Source of the DNA: Clostridiales bacterium
Lineage (GTDB): Bacteria > Bacillota > Clostridia > Christensenellales > Aristaeellaceae
Assembly: GCA_017569285.1 (NCBI GenBank)
Contig: CP069419.1
Span: 992,001-1,056,000, forward strand
Reading direction: 5' to 3'
Length of the DNA stretch: 64,000 nt
Part shown: positions 7,595 through 16,349 of the stretch, in pieces
Layout: each line of letters begins with the position of its first letter
Numbering within the stretch: the stretch's first letter is position 1
The notes under the pieces: model-generated
What the model saw: only the letters and a program-made list of their open reading frames with translations
Told to the model about the DNA's origin: nothing
Database searches by the model: none
Position numbers and translations under genes: made by a program

Positions 7595-9082
7595 TCAGTC
7601 AGGAGCCGGCTCTTTCTGATACAGGTAATAGGTCCAGTTCCGGCCTTCAAAGAACATCTCCGCTTCATCCGCCAGCTGATACGGACCGGGATCCTTCAGC
7701 TTCTGCTGCCGGGTGATCACAAATCCGGTTTTTCCCCCGGAAATCGCGGTCCGGAATTCCTCCTGCATTTCCGGCAGGTCATTGTTGATCGTGCAGAAGA
7801 ACCGTGTCACCGGCAGGGATTCCGCCGCATAGTAAAACCCGCCGTCCAGGAATCCGTAATTCAACAGCGTCGGATCATCCGACTGCCGGATTATCTCCGC
7901 AAACCGGTAAGGCGGCATTTCATTCTTCTCTGTGCCCAGCAGGTACACATTCCGGCTCCATGCCCGGGCTGCCAGGGGACACAGTGCGATCAGCACCGCG
8001 GTCAGCACCGCCGCGGTCCTGCGGAACAGGCGCGTCCCGCTCACGCTCTCCGGGATCAGCGCGAACAATGCGGCAAATCCCGGCATGCCGAAGGCGGCCA
8101 TGACAATTGCGTAATACGGATACCTCCGCCCGCTCGCGTAGGTGAATATGAACAGGAGCACGGCACCGGCCGCGCAGGCCATGGCTTCCCGCCACCGCTT
8201 CCGGGCTGATGCGAACAGCCAGATCAGGCCCAGCGCGCTGGGGATGGACCAGGTCAGGTTGTTCAGCAGGTTCGGCAGCGGCATCGGATAGATTCCGCCG
8301 CGGATGTTCTGCGAATATTGGGTAAGGTTATCCACGAAGTACACCTGCCACAGTGCGGGCAGCGCGCCGGCCAGTGCATATCTCGCCAAAACCGCCACCG
8401 TAAGCAGCGCGGCCCCCGCCAGGGCGCAGCCCGCCATCCGGATCAGGTTCCTTCCGCGGCAATCCGCGCAGTCCCATACCAGAACAGCAATCCCCAGCCC
8501 GGCATACAGGCCGCAGAACGTATATTTGGTCCAGAGCGCCGCGGCCGCACAGGCGCCCAGCAGAACGGTCTGCCATGCTGTCAGCGGCCTCCGCTCATGC
8601 ATGGCCTTCAGCACAATATACAGGGAGACGGCAAACACCGGCAGGAACAGTTCCTCCGCGCTGCCGCCATGGGAAAACGCCGGGGAAAGGGGGATTCCGA
8701 TTCCCAGTCCGGCAGCTGTCAGGCCGTAGGCGAACGAATTCCCGGACAGGACTTCCGCGGTTCTCCCGCTGAAGTAGAGGAACGCGGCAAAGCATGCCGC
8801 TTCAATCAGGAAAACGCCCAGGAAACTGGTTTCGGAGATCCATGCTGCCAGTGCGAAAACCGCGTACAGAAGCGGCCCTTTCTGTTCATACAGGTCCAGG
8901 TACGGCGTCAGCCCGTGCCGCATCCCCCGTCCGACCGTGAAGAAGCAGTTTACGTCCACCCAGTCATTCATCGGGTACAGCGGAGAATTTTTCGAGCAGA
9001 TCAGGAGGACGCCGGCAGAAATCAGGCAGGCCAGGGCAATTCTGCCCATCATGCAGGCGCGTGCCTTTTTCATACCGTTCAT
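7595..9082 (-). CDS. Polytopic membrane protein, GT-C glycosyltransferase-like
   Basis: About 495 residues with ten or more membrane spans. The first extracytoplasmic loop after the first helix carries acidic residues (NDWVDVNCFFTVGRGMRHG, then TPYLDLYEQKGPLLY), the layout of GT-C enzymes that transfer sugars from lipid-linked donors. A soluble C-terminal tail follows the last helix. ATG 9082 is 6 bases after AAGGAGG; the ATG at 9088 abuts it. It is the last gene of the surface operon starting at 13302, so it probably decorates a wall or surface polymer. Donor and acceptor are unknown. Confidence 0.7.
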   Translation of the reverse strand: MNGMKKARACMMGRIALACLISAGVLLICSKNSPLYPMNDWVDVNCFFTVGRGMRHGLTPYLDLYEQKGPLLYAVFALAAWISETSFLGVFLIEAACFAAFLYFSGRTAEVLSGNSFAYGLTAAGLGIGIPLSPAFSHGGSAEELFLPVFAVSLYIVLKAMHERRPLTAWQTVLLGACAAAALWTKYTFCGLYAGLGIAVLVWDCADCRGRNLIRMAGCALAGAALLTVAVLARYALAGALPALWQVYFVDNLTQYSQNIRGGIYPMPLPNLLNNLTWSIPSALGLIWLFASARKRWREAMACAAGAVLLFIFTYASGRRYPYYAIVMAAFGMPGFAALFALIPESVSGTRLFRRTAAVLTAVLIALCPLAARAWSRNVYLLGTEKNEMPPYRFAEIIRQSDDPTLLNYGFLDGGFYYAAESLPVTRFFCTINNDLPEMQEEFRTAISGGKTGFVITRQQKLKDPGPYQLADEAEMFFEGRNWTYYLYQKEPAPD

Positions 9083-9100
9083 CTGCATCCTCCTTTTCTG

Positions 9101-9298
9101 TCACCGTTCGTTATTCCGCCAGCACAGGATGCTCCGGCTGATTCCGCAGATACAGAACGCTGCAAGCAGGCATCTGGAAATACCGTTGTCCACAAAGTTC
9201 ATCATCGGATTGAACTGATCCAGCACCAGGAATACCAGGAACATAATCCCGAATATCACCGTCAGGTGGTTCAGCAGTCCCCTTGCTTTACCCATCAT
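9101..9298 (-). CDS. Small two-helix membrane protein of a surface-polymer operon
   Basis: A 65-residue protein with two predicted membrane helices (LTVIFGIMFLVFLVL and CLLAAFCICGISRSIL) separated by DQFNPMMNFVDNGISR. It overlaps the end of the phosphodiester glycosidase gene by 11 bases and has GGAGG 6 bases upstream of its ATG, so it is translated from the same message and probably coupled. Small proteins with a similar NPxMNF loop are, as I recall, found beside polysaccharide genes. Likely an accessory subunit of a neighbour. Confidence 0.65.
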   Translation of the reverse strand: MMGKARGLLNHLTVIFGIMFLVFLVLDQFNPMMNFVDNGISRCLLAAFCICGISRSILCWRNNER

Positions 9299-10514
9299 TC
9301 CGCACCTCCGCGATCAGCAGCGCGTCGCTGCTTTCCCTTCCGCCGCCGGACGGATTGTTGATCACTTCATTCCCCCATACCATGATGGAGGAGTTTCCTC
9401 CATCCAGGTTATAGGCTGCGATGCAGCCCAGGGTATCGAACAGCCGGCTCAGCCTGGGCAGGCTGATTCCGGAGGATTCCCCGCGCCCGTCCACCACCAC
9501 CAGGCAGTAATGGCCCGGCTCATAGTATCCGATCGCGGTTCGCGGATTGGCATTGGTAATCCGGCTCGTGCTGGCAAACGCAGTGATGGGGTTCCCGTTG
9601 GCATCCAGCAGTGCCGGCCCGAATGTCCAGGCCTGCCAAGCGCCGTCCTCCACCGCTTCCTCCACGGAGAAGGAGGATCCGGGCATTACCTTCATGCTTC
9701 CGTCATAGTATAGCACACATACGTCGCAGTCGGTGGGGTTCGCCCGGTAAATTACGCCGTTCCGGATCACCACGCCCTCGGTTGTGTTGCCGTAATAGTC
9801 GCCGTTTACCGCCAGAAGCGCGTTATTCAGCACGGCCATATCCTCAATGCTGTCCCGGAATCCGGAACCGTAGGTATTCTCCGCCAGGGCCGTCTGAAAG
9901 CAGGTAATATCCCGCACATAGATATCCGCCACGTAGTAGGTCAGGTTTTCTTCATTCACCTCATTCACCGTAATCGAGATATCCGGGCTGGTATAGCTGT
10001 TTTCTGTCACAGTCACGGAGTTCGTAAACCGGTCCGCGAATTTCTCCGCCAGCGGGGTTTCATCCGCTGGTTCCGCACTGGCTTCTGCGGCCTCATCGTT
10101 CTCCGTCAGGGCGCTTCCGCCTTTGGAATTCATTCCGCTGCTCTTTCCGCTTTTCCGGCTGTTCTGCCGGGAGCTGGACTTCCGCCCGCCGGAATCGCTT
10201 CTCCCTGAGGAGGCGGTTGTCAGGATGGTCGGCCGGTATCCTTCCGTCTTCTCGGCTGCTGTAGCGGAGGCGGTTTCATCGGTCTCCGGTTCAGCTGCCG
10301 CCGTCCGGTCTTCGGCTTTGGCTTCGGCTGTTCTCACCTCTTCCGTCTCCGGAACCGCCGTTTCCTCCGCCTGCACCGGCCGGATCGTCTGCACATTCAG
10401 ACTCTGCTGTGCGCGCGGCAGCACATGGTGGAACAGGGCAAAAACCATCAGGGCGAGTCCGGCCGCCGCCGCGTCCAGCAGCAGCTTCCGGATCATCGGA
10501 TGTTTCCTTCTCAT
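9288..10514 (-). CDS. Phosphodiester glycosidase (NAGPA-like) exoprotein
   Basis: A 408-residue exported protein: cytoplasmic MRRKHPMIRK, one membrane helix (about residues 10-30), a low-complexity Ala/Glu/Ser linker to about residue 165, then a phosphodiester glycosidase domain. Domain motifs are ALLAVNGDYYGN, GVVIRNGVIYR, TFGPALLDANG, PRTAIGYY, LVVVDGR and the C-terminal NLDGGNSSIM. The family (mammalian uncovering enzyme, bacterial YoaR/NagPA types) cleaves sugar-phosphodiester bonds, here presumably in wall polymers. ATG 10514 follows GGAAAGGAG; 35 upstream residues are not family-like. Confidence 0.88.
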   Translation of the reverse strand: MRRKHPMIRKLLLDAAAAGLALMVFALFHHVLPRAQQSLNVQTIRPVQAEETAVPETEEVRTAEAKAEDRTAAAEPETDETASATAAEKTEGYRPTILTTASSGRSDSGGRKSSSRQNSRKSGKSSGMNSKGGSALTENDEAAEASAEPADETPLAEKFADRFTNSVTVTENSYTSPDISITVNEVNEENLTYYVADIYVRDITCFQTALAENTYGSGFRDSIEDMAVLNNALLAVNGDYYGNTTEGVVIRNGVIYRANPTDCDVCVLYYDGSMKVMPGSSFSVEEAVEDGAWQAWTFGPALLDANGNPITAFASTSRITNANPRTAIGYYEPGHYCLVVVDGRGESSGISLPRLSRLFDTLGCIAAYNLDGGNSSIMVWGNEVINNPSGGGRESSDALLIAEVRNDG

Positions 10515-10542
10515 AAACTTTTCTCCTTTCCGGAGGGATTCA

Positions 10543-11214
10543 TTACAGCTGCAGCTGCGGTTCCGCATAAGGCAGGACTGCAATCTCCAGGTTGCTGTTC
10601 CGGGTCCGCAGCTCATCAATCAGCTTCTTCTCCTCCGCCGGATTCCTCATCCGGATTTTGAATGACAGCCGGTACATGCTGCCCATTCCGGTGGTTTTCA
10701 CGCCCACGTTCTCCGCCTGTTCCAGGTAGCGGGCGAAAGGCTCTTCAAACGCCCGCGTATAGTCCAGGGATTCCGGGATCGTGATGTTCAGCAGTTTCTC
10801 GCTGTGCATGCTGCTGTGGTCAAACAGCTTTACGCCGGAAAGAGCCAGGAGAATCAGGCCCATGCATACCAGGATCAGCACACCGTAGGCCGCATAACCC
10901 ATTCCGAAGGCGCATCCGGCTGCCATGGCAATCAGGACTGCCGTAATCTCGTCCGATGTCCCCTGGGCGGAACGGAACCGGGTCAGCGCGAACGCACCGC
11001 CGAAAGCGATTCCGGCGCCGATGTTGCCGTTGATAAAAGTCAGCACCAGTCCGACCACCAGCGGCAGTACCGATGTCACAATAAAGAACCGGCGGTTTGC
11101 CCGGATCCGGAAACTGATCAGCCAGGAATACAGAATCCCGGAGCACAGTGCGGCAGCAGCCGTCAGCAGCAGCTGAACCGGTGTGACCGACGCGGAATAA
11201 ATCGAATTGAACAT
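10543..11214 (-). CDS. DUF4956 family membrane protein
   Basis: A 223-residue protein with four predicted membrane helices in the first 125 residues, the family block FGGAFALTRFRSAQGTSDEI after the third, and a cytoplasmic C-terminal ferredoxin-like part (YRLSFKIRMRNPAEEKKLI). DUF4956 proteins occur next to VTC-domain polyphosphate polymerases and CotH or Cthe_2159 proteins in Clostridia, exactly as here, and may form a channel or membrane partner for the VTC enzyme. No catalytic motif is known. Confidence 0.88.
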   Translation of the reverse strand: MFNSIYSASVTPVQLLLTAAAALCSGILYSWLISFRIRANRRFFIVTSVLPLVVGLVLTFINGNIGAGIAFGGAFALTRFRSAQGTSDEITAVLIAMAAGCAFGMGYAAYGVLILVCMGLILLALSGVKLFDHSSMHSEKLLNITIPESLDYTRAFEEPFARYLEQAENVGVKTTGMGSMYRLSFKIRMRNPAEEKKLIDELRTRNSNLEIAVLPYAEPQLQL

Positions 11215-11254
11215 AGCCTTTTCTCCTCACTTGCATTTCTTGTTTGCGGGTTGC

Positions 11255-11992
11255 TCACCCGGCGATCCGGAATCCCGGAAGCACAGCCGGTCCTACAGAC
11301 TGCCGGCAGTATGCCTCTCCGTATTTGGAGAAGCTGGTCTTGTAAATCTGCCCGGCATCCAGGATCGCGGTCAGCCACAGGGGCATTGCGCCCTGCACCT
11401 TGATTTCCAGGATGGTGTCTCCGTCCGGCAGGAGCGGAAACCCGTCCATGGAGCTGGTCAGGTTCATGACATCCGTCCGGTACCGGGGATTGAAATCAAT
11501 CGTCAGCCGCAGGTCCCCGCCGGGTTCAAAATACGCCACCCGGTCATAGATGATCAGGCAGGCCGGCCGGAGCAGTCCGTAGCTGTCGCGGAACCATTCC
11601 AGTTCCCCGCTGATCTGCCGGTCATCAAACAGTCCGTTTTTCCCGTCAAAGAACCGCCGCACATCCGGCAGGGTCGTCTGGACCCGCCGCTTGTAGACAA
11701 TCCCGGAAGCCTTCCGTTTCAGTTCCAGGAATACAGGTGATTCTTCCGTTGCGATTCCATAGGAGCGGAGCCGGAGCTTTTCCTTGAATGCGGGTTTGTC
11801 CAGCGATGCCCGGACCAGCCGGAAATCCGGTGTGTCATAGTACAGCGATGCAATCGATGTCAGCCCGTACCGGTCCGGTTCCATATGTCCCCGGAGGCTG
11901 CTGACCAGGAAAGCCGTCTGTCCCCGATCCAGCAGGTATTTCAGTTCATAGCGTTTCATCACCTGGATGGCGCTTCCCGTCTCCATTCCCAT
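11255..11992 (-). CDS. VTC-domain polyphosphate polymerase-like protein
   Basis: A 245-residue tunnel-fold (CYTH/VTC) protein. Basic and acidic tunnel residues are visible in RYELKYLL, SIASLYYDTPDF, KEKLRLRSYG, VFLELKRKASGIVYKRR, RLTIDFNPRYR and the final ILEIKVQG. VTC domains polymerise the gamma-phosphate of ATP into polyphosphate. In bacteria they pair with DUF4956 proteins, as here (41 bases between the genes). GGGAG lies 8 bases before ATG 11992. Whether the product is polyphosphate or a modified surface polymer is open. Confidence 0.88.
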   Translation of the reverse strand: MGMETGSAIQVMKRYELKYLLDRGQTAFLVSSLRGHMEPDRYGLTSIASLYYDTPDFRLVRASLDKPAFKEKLRLRSYGIATEESPVFLELKRKASGIVYKRRVQTTLPDVRRFFDGKNGLFDDRQISGELEWFRDSYGLLRPACLIIYDRVAYFEPGGDLRLTIDFNPRYRTDVMNLTSSMDGFPLLPDGDTILEIKVQGAMPLWLTAILDAGQIYKTSFSKYGEAYCRQSVGPAVLPGFRIAG

Positions 11993-12015
11993 CGTTATTT
12001 CTCCCTTTCGCTTTT

Positions 12016-13302
12016 TTACCAGCCTCTCCGGCCGCCCCCGCGGCCTCCGCGGCCGCCGTTATCGCCTGGATTGCCGTTCCAGCCGTCCGCAGGCGAAGTG
12101 CTGCCTCCGTTGTCCTGGGGCATATTCCATCCGCCGTTCCGGCCGCCGCCCCATCCGCCGCGGCCTCCGCCGCCCATCATCTGGTTCGGGATGGAGGACG
12201 CCTGCTGGCCGTTGATATAAACCGTTCCGCCGTTGAACGAAACCATTCCGTCATAGTCAAAGGTGCTGTTTCCGTTCACACTGATTACGCCGCCGTTGAT
12301 GTACAGGCTGCCGTTGGAATCCACTCCGTCAGTGTCCCCGGCGCCCATGGTGACGTTCACGGTTCCCCCGTTGAATTCAACTGCCACCTCAACCGCGGTG
12401 GACTTCCGGGCCGCGTTGATGCCGTCATCCGAAGCCGTGATATTGATCGTGCCTCCGTTCACCTGGATAAAGGATCCCTCAAGGCCTTCCCTCGCTGTGA
12501 TTGTCAGCGTTCCGTCATCAATCTGCACCACGGATGTCGCGTGTATGCCGTCATCCCCGCAGGTAATGGTCATGGTGCCTCCGCCGATGTAGATATATCC
12601 CTTGCTGTCATCGTCGCTGTTCTCGGCGTGGAACCCGTCCGTTCCGGCCCGGAGGCTGAACGTTCCGTCCTGGATCCGGATGGAATCGTTGGCTTCAAAT
12701 GCCTTGGAGCCCGCGGTGATGGTATAGCTTCCGCCGGTGATCTTCAGGTCATCCTTGCACACCACACCGTTGTCCGTGGACTGGATCGTCAGCTCAGCCG
12801 TCCCGTTCATCACCAGGTCGGTCCGGCTGAATACCGCGCCGTCTGTGTTGATGCTTCCGTCCGTCCGGAATGTCCCGTTCACCATCAGGGAGCTGTCGGC
12901 CGCAGTTGTGATGAACACCTTGTCCGCGTTGTACACGTAGATACAGGGGAAATCGCTGTTGGTGATGCGCAGGTCCTGCAGCACCAGCTGCACCTTGTCA
13001 TCGTCCCCCGCTTCCACATAGACGGTGGCGTTGGAAGCCATGCCGGTCAGCACGTAGGTCCCGGCTTCCGTAATCCGGATTTCTTTCCCGTCTTCCGCGG
13101 TCAGGGTAACCGCCTTGTCCAGGTCCGCCGTCTGTTTCAGGTCCCGGTCGGTAAACAGGTCGCTGCTGCTGTATACCGGCGTTCCGTTCTCCGCCGAGGC
13201 AGAGGTCATTGTTCCGGAACCTCCGGTAAGGATCATTGCTGCAAACAGGAATACGGCTGTAACAGCTGCCGCCATCCTGGTAAATGTGCGCTTCATTTTC
13301 AT
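12016..13302 (-). CDS. Secreted Cthe_2159-like carbohydrate-binding beta-helix protein
   Basis: A 428-residue exported protein. A signal peptide (to about ASA-E38) precedes the Cthe_2159-type domain, a right-handed beta-helix with short repeated turns such as GGTMTITCGDDGIHA, DGTLTITAREGLEG and GGTINITASDDGINA. The Asp pairs in DDGI turns probably bind Ca. Cthe_2159 itself binds cellulose and polygalacturonate. The last 70 residues are Gly/Arg/Trp-rich (GGGGRGGWGGGR), perhaps a wall-interacting tail. First gene of the operon running to 7595. Confidence 0.87.
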   Translation of the reverse strand: MKMKRTFTRMAAAVTAVFLFAAMILTGGSGTMTSASAENGTPVYSSSDLFTDRDLKQTADLDKAVTLTAEDGKEIRITEAGTYVLTGMASNATVYVEAGDDDKVQLVLQDLRITNSDFPCIYVYNADKVFITTAADSSLMVNGTFRTDGSINTDGAVFSRTDLVMNGTAELTIQSTDNGVVCKDDLKITGGSYTITAGSKAFEANDSIRIQDGTFSLRAGTDGFHAENSDDDSKGYIYIGGGTMTITCGDDGIHATSVVQIDDGTLTITAREGLEGSFIQVNGGTINITASDDGINAARKSTAVEVAVEFNGGTVNVTMGAGDTDGVDSNGSLYINGGVISVNGNSTFDYDGMVSFNGGTVYINGQQASSIPNQMMGGGGRGGWGGGRNGGWNMPQDNGGSTSPADGWNGNPGDNGGRGGRGGGRRGW

Positions 13303-13386
13303 ATTGGAGTACCGCCTTTCCTTTCGTTGATGGTGCCATTGTAAAAGAGGTTCCTAAAATGAACCTAAACCCCCAAAAAAGAAAAT

Positions 13387-13412
13387 TTCCGGCCGGATCA
13401 GACCGGCCGGAA
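13387..13412 (-). terminator. Terminator after dus
   Basis: A 10-bp stem TTCCGGCCGG with its complement, 6-base loop, followed on the minus strand by TTTTCTTTTTT. It ends the dus transcript and separates it from the surface operon. Confidence 0.8.
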
Positions 13413-13417
13413 TCACT

Positions 13418-14323
13418 TTATTCTCCGATTGCCGCGCGTACGCAGCTTTCAATATCGCAGGCTCTCCGCAGCAGCCTTTTCCGCCGGATGTCCTCCCCAA
13501 CCGGCCACTCCATCAGCTTCTTGATTCTTCCCAGGGCAATAGTCTCGCCGAACCGGTCTTTCCAGCCCCGGTACAGCGTATTGTACCAGGCCTCCAGTTC
13601 ATCCGGCCCGGCTTCCGCACCGCCGCGCAGGCGGCGTGCCAGAGCCGGATCCGCCAGCAGCCCCCGGCCGATCATCACCGCCTCTGTTTCCGGGCAGCGT
13701 CCGGTCAGCTGCTTCACGTCGTCCGTTGAGCGCAGGTCCCCGTTGTAAACCGGGTGCGGGATTCCCTTCCGCACCGCCAGCTCAAATGCCTCCGGATGCG
13801 TCTTCCCGGTATACTGTTCCCGGGTGGTCCGCGTGTGGATGGTCACATGCGCGAACGGGTATGAAGCCAGGATGTCCAGGATTCCCGGCCATTCCTCCGG
13901 GCTGTCATAGCCGATCCGGGTCTTGACGGAAAGCGATACGGGCAGTGTGTTCGCAAACACCTGGTCGAAAAAAGACCTCAGGTAATCCGGGTCCTGAAGC
14001 ATCCCGCTGCCCCGTCCCCGCTTTGTCACCGTCGCGGACGGGCATCCGATATTCAGGTCCGCCGCGGAATAACCGCATTCGCTCACATAGTACAGCCAGG
14101 CGGACAGCTGTTCCGGGTCCCGCGTCAGCGCCTGGGGCAGCACATTCAGCCCTTCGTTTTCATCCGGTGAAATATCTCTGATCTCCCTCGTCAGCAGGGA
14201 CAGGGACTGCGTCAGCTTGTGAAACGGCAGGCAGTATACGTCCACGCCCCCGAATATCCGGTGGTGGGTCTGCCGCAGGATTCCGTCCGTAACGCCTTCC
14301 ATCGGCGCGAAATAGATCTTCAA
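13418..14323 (-). CDS. dus: tRNA-dihydrouridine synthase
   Basis: A 301-residue FMN-dependent Dus enzyme that reduces uridine in the tRNA D-loop. Landmarks: APMEGVTD at the N-terminus (FMN), NIGCPSATVTKRGRGSGML with the catalytic Cys, the SLSVKTRIGYD strand, VTIHTRTTREQYTG, VYNGDL and VMIGRGLLADP. The length is normal for the family. It is followed by its own terminator. The start at 14323 gives the expected N-terminal MKIYFAPMEGV. Confidence 0.93.
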   Translation of the reverse strand: MKIYFAPMEGVTDGILRQTHHRIFGGVDVYCLPFHKLTQSLSLLTREIRDISPDENEGLNVLPQALTRDPEQLSAWLYYVSECGYSAADLNIGCPSATVTKRGRGSGMLQDPDYLRSFFDQVFANTLPVSLSVKTRIGYDSPEEWPGILDILASYPFAHVTIHTRTTREQYTGKTHPEAFELAVRKGIPHPVYNGDLRSTDDVKQLTGRCPETEAVMIGRGLLADPALARRLRGGAEAGPDELEAWYNTLYRGWKDRFGETIALGRIKKLMEWPVGEDIRRKRLLRRACDIESCVRAAIGE

Positions 14324-14469
14324 GCCGTTTCCTCCCGTCCATATGAAAAAGCCGTCTCCCGGCGGCTCATTCTATCATGGTCTCTCCGCCGCATGCAACA
14401 TGAGGCAGCCGTGTCCGCCTGCTTTCTGCATTCCTTGTGTTTTTTCAACTGTACAGAGTCCCGGAACGA

Positions 14470-14499
14470 TTGACAGCCAACGGTTTCGCAAAGTAAACT
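14470..14499 (+). promoter_or_regulatory. Candidate sigma-A promoter for the AGCS gene
   Basis: TTGACA at 14470-14475 and TAAACT at 14494-14499 with 18 bases between. Transcription would start near 14506, just before the hairpin at 14515. Confidence 0.45.
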
Positions 14500-14514
14500 T
14501 TTCCGGAAGGCAAG

Positions 14515-14556
14515 GGCGTCTTCGGGAACGGGTATTCCCCGAAGGCGTTTTTATTT
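14515..14556 (+). terminator. Leader hairpin with T-tract ahead of the AGCS gene
   Basis: CGTCTTCGGG pairs with CCCGAAGGCG (one G-U) and is followed by TTTTTATTT, ending about 30 bases before the start codon. It may be an attenuator or a 5' protective hairpin; no ligand-binding leader fits in the short space from the candidate promoter. Confidence 0.5.
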
Positions 14557-14585
14557 CAACAATCTGAAAAGTGAGGCTGGAGAAC

Positions 14586-16226
14586 ATGAAAAAGCTCCCT
14601 GTATTCCTCATTCCCGCATTGCTCACATGTACCGCTTCCGCGGAAGCTGTCGTGGACGGCGCTGCCGAAGCTGCTGAAACGACCGGCAATTTCTTCACCG
14701 GTATTCTTGATGCCATCACCGTTGGCAACGACGCGGTCAACGGTGTTGTCTGGGGCGTCCCGGCCCTGGTTCTGCTCGCCTTTGTCGGTATCCTGATGAC
14801 AGTCCTGACCAAGGTTTTCCAGGTGTCCCATTTCGGCCACTGGATGAAGAAGACCATCGGTGCCGTCTTCAAGGACAAGCATGTCACCTCCCATACGAAG
14901 GACAAGAGCATTTCCCAGTTCCAGTCCCTGTGCACGGCGCTGGCGGCTACCGTCGGTACCGGCAATATCGTGGGTGTGGCCGGCGCCATCATGGTCGGCG
15001 GTCCCGGTGCGGTGTTCTGGATGTGGGTGATCGCCTTCTTCGGCATGATGACCAACTATTCCGAAAACGTGCTGGGTATTTTCTACCGGCGCAAAAACAC
15101 CAAAGGGGAATGGTCCGGCGGTGCCATGTACTACCTGCGCGACGGTCTCGGCTCCCGCAGGGGCTGCAAAACCATCGGCAAAGTACTGGCCTGGCTCTTC
15201 TCCCTGTTCTGCCTGATCGCCGCCTTCGGCATCGGCAACATGACGCAGGTAAACTCGATTTCCGGTAACATGGAAGCTGTTTTCAGCATCCCCACCTGGG
15301 TGACCGGTCTGATCGTCATGATCCTGGTCGGCCTGGTGGTGGTCGGCGGGCTTAAGCGTATCGCTTCCGTCACCGAAAAGATCGTTCCGTTTATGGTCAT
15401 CCTCTATATGATCGGTACCCTGGTCATCTTCTTTATGCACATCAGCCAGATCGGCGCGGTGTTCTCCGCCATCTTCCGCAGTGCCTTTGCCGTGGAATCC
15501 GCTGCGGGCGGTATCGTCGGCTATGGTATGAAGCTGGCCATCGAGCAGGGCATGAAGCGCGGCGTCTTCTCCAACGAAGCAGGCCTTGGTTCCTCCGTCA
15601 TGGTCCACTCCAACTCCAACGTCAAGGAGCCCGTCAAGCAGGGCATGTGGGGCATCTTTGAAGTGTTTGCGGATACCATCATCGTCTGCACCCTGACCGC
15701 CTTCGCTGTGCTGTCCTCCGGCCTGGTTAACCTGGAAACCGGTGTGACTGCCGCAACCTTCACCAACCATGCCGGTCAGGTGGTCAACCTTGCAAAGGCC
15801 AACCTGGTCTCCGCGGTTTTCAACCAGCAGTTCGGCTTTATCGGTTCCGCGTTCATCGCGGTTTCCATCGCCCTCTTCGCTTTCTCCACCATCCTGGGCT
15901 GGAGCCACTACGGCACCAAGGCCTGCGAATACCTGCTCGGTGAAAAGCGGACGATCCCCTACCGCATTCTCTTCGTGCTGCTGGTGTTCGGCGGTGCAGT
16001 CATGGGCGACAACCTTGCCTGGGACCTGGCCGATACCTTCAACGGCCTGATGATGATTCCCAACCTTATCGGCGTCATCGCCCTGTCCGGCCTCGTGGCG
16101 AAAATCACGAAGAACTACGTCGACCGGAACCTCCGCGGCATCAAGGAGCCGCCGATGTACTCCGCCTTCCCGGATATCCAGACGGAAGAGGAACAGGCTC
16201 CCGATTCTCCCGAAGATCTGGCTTAA
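14586..16226 (+). CDS. Alanine/glycine:cation symporter (AGCS family)
   Basis: A 546-residue Na+-coupled amino acid carrier with about 11 membrane helices. AGCS signatures are QSLCTALAATVGTGNIVGVAG, GPGAVFWMWV, KGEWSGGAMYYLRDGLG, GVFSNEAGLGSSVMVHS and the C-terminal TILGWSHYG. The N-terminus has a hydrophobic stretch ending in TASAEA that may be cleaved. ATG 14586 has GGAG at good distance; the in-frame GTG at 14571 has none. Flanked by a leader hairpin and a strong terminator, so it is a single-gene unit. The substrate is probably alanine or glycine. Confidence 0.93.
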   Translation: MKKLPVFLIPALLTCTASAEAVVDGAAEAAETTGNFFTGILDAITVGNDAVNGVVWGVPALVLLAFVGILMTVLTKVFQVSHFGHWMKKTIGAVFKDKHVTSHTKDKSISQFQSLCTALAATVGTGNIVGVAGAIMVGGPGAVFWMWVIAFFGMMTNYSENVLGIFYRRKNTKGEWSGGAMYYLRDGLGSRRGCKTIGKVLAWLFSLFCLIAAFGIGNMTQVNSISGNMEAVFSIPTWVTGLIVMILVGLVVVGGLKRIASVTEKIVPFMVILYMIGTLVIFFMHISQIGAVFSAIFRSAFAVESAAGGIVGYGMKLAIEQGMKRGVFSNEAGLGSSVMVHSNSNVKEPVKQGMWGIFEVFADTIIVCTLTAFAVLSSGLVNLETGVTAATFTNHAGQVVNLAKANLVSAVFNQQFGFIGSAFIAVSIALFAFSTILGWSHYGTKACEYLLGEKRTIPYRILFVLLVFGGAVMGDNLAWDLADTFNGLMMIPNLIGVIALSGLVAKITKNYVDRNLRGIKEPPMYSAFPDIQTEEEQAPDSPEDLA

Positions 16227-16239
16227 TGTGTTCCATTCC

Positions 16240-16269
16240 CGGCTGCTGATTCGTCAGCAGCCGGTTTTT
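16240..16269 (+). terminator. Terminator after the AGCS gene
   Basis: A 10-bp perfect stem CGGCTGCTGA (16240-16249) with its complement (16254-16263), TTCG loop, then GTTTTT. Confidence 0.92.
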
Positions 16270-16349
16270 CATTGGAACTGATAACAGAAAAGCTCTCCAA
16301 CGAGGAGAGTTTTTCTTTGGTGAACTCACTTGTTTCGGTTGAGACCACT

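Noticed and set aside
14556-15908. 450-codon His/Asp/Gly-rich minus-strand ORF
   Set aside because: Antisense of the AGCS transporter; composition is that of reverse-read membrane helices.
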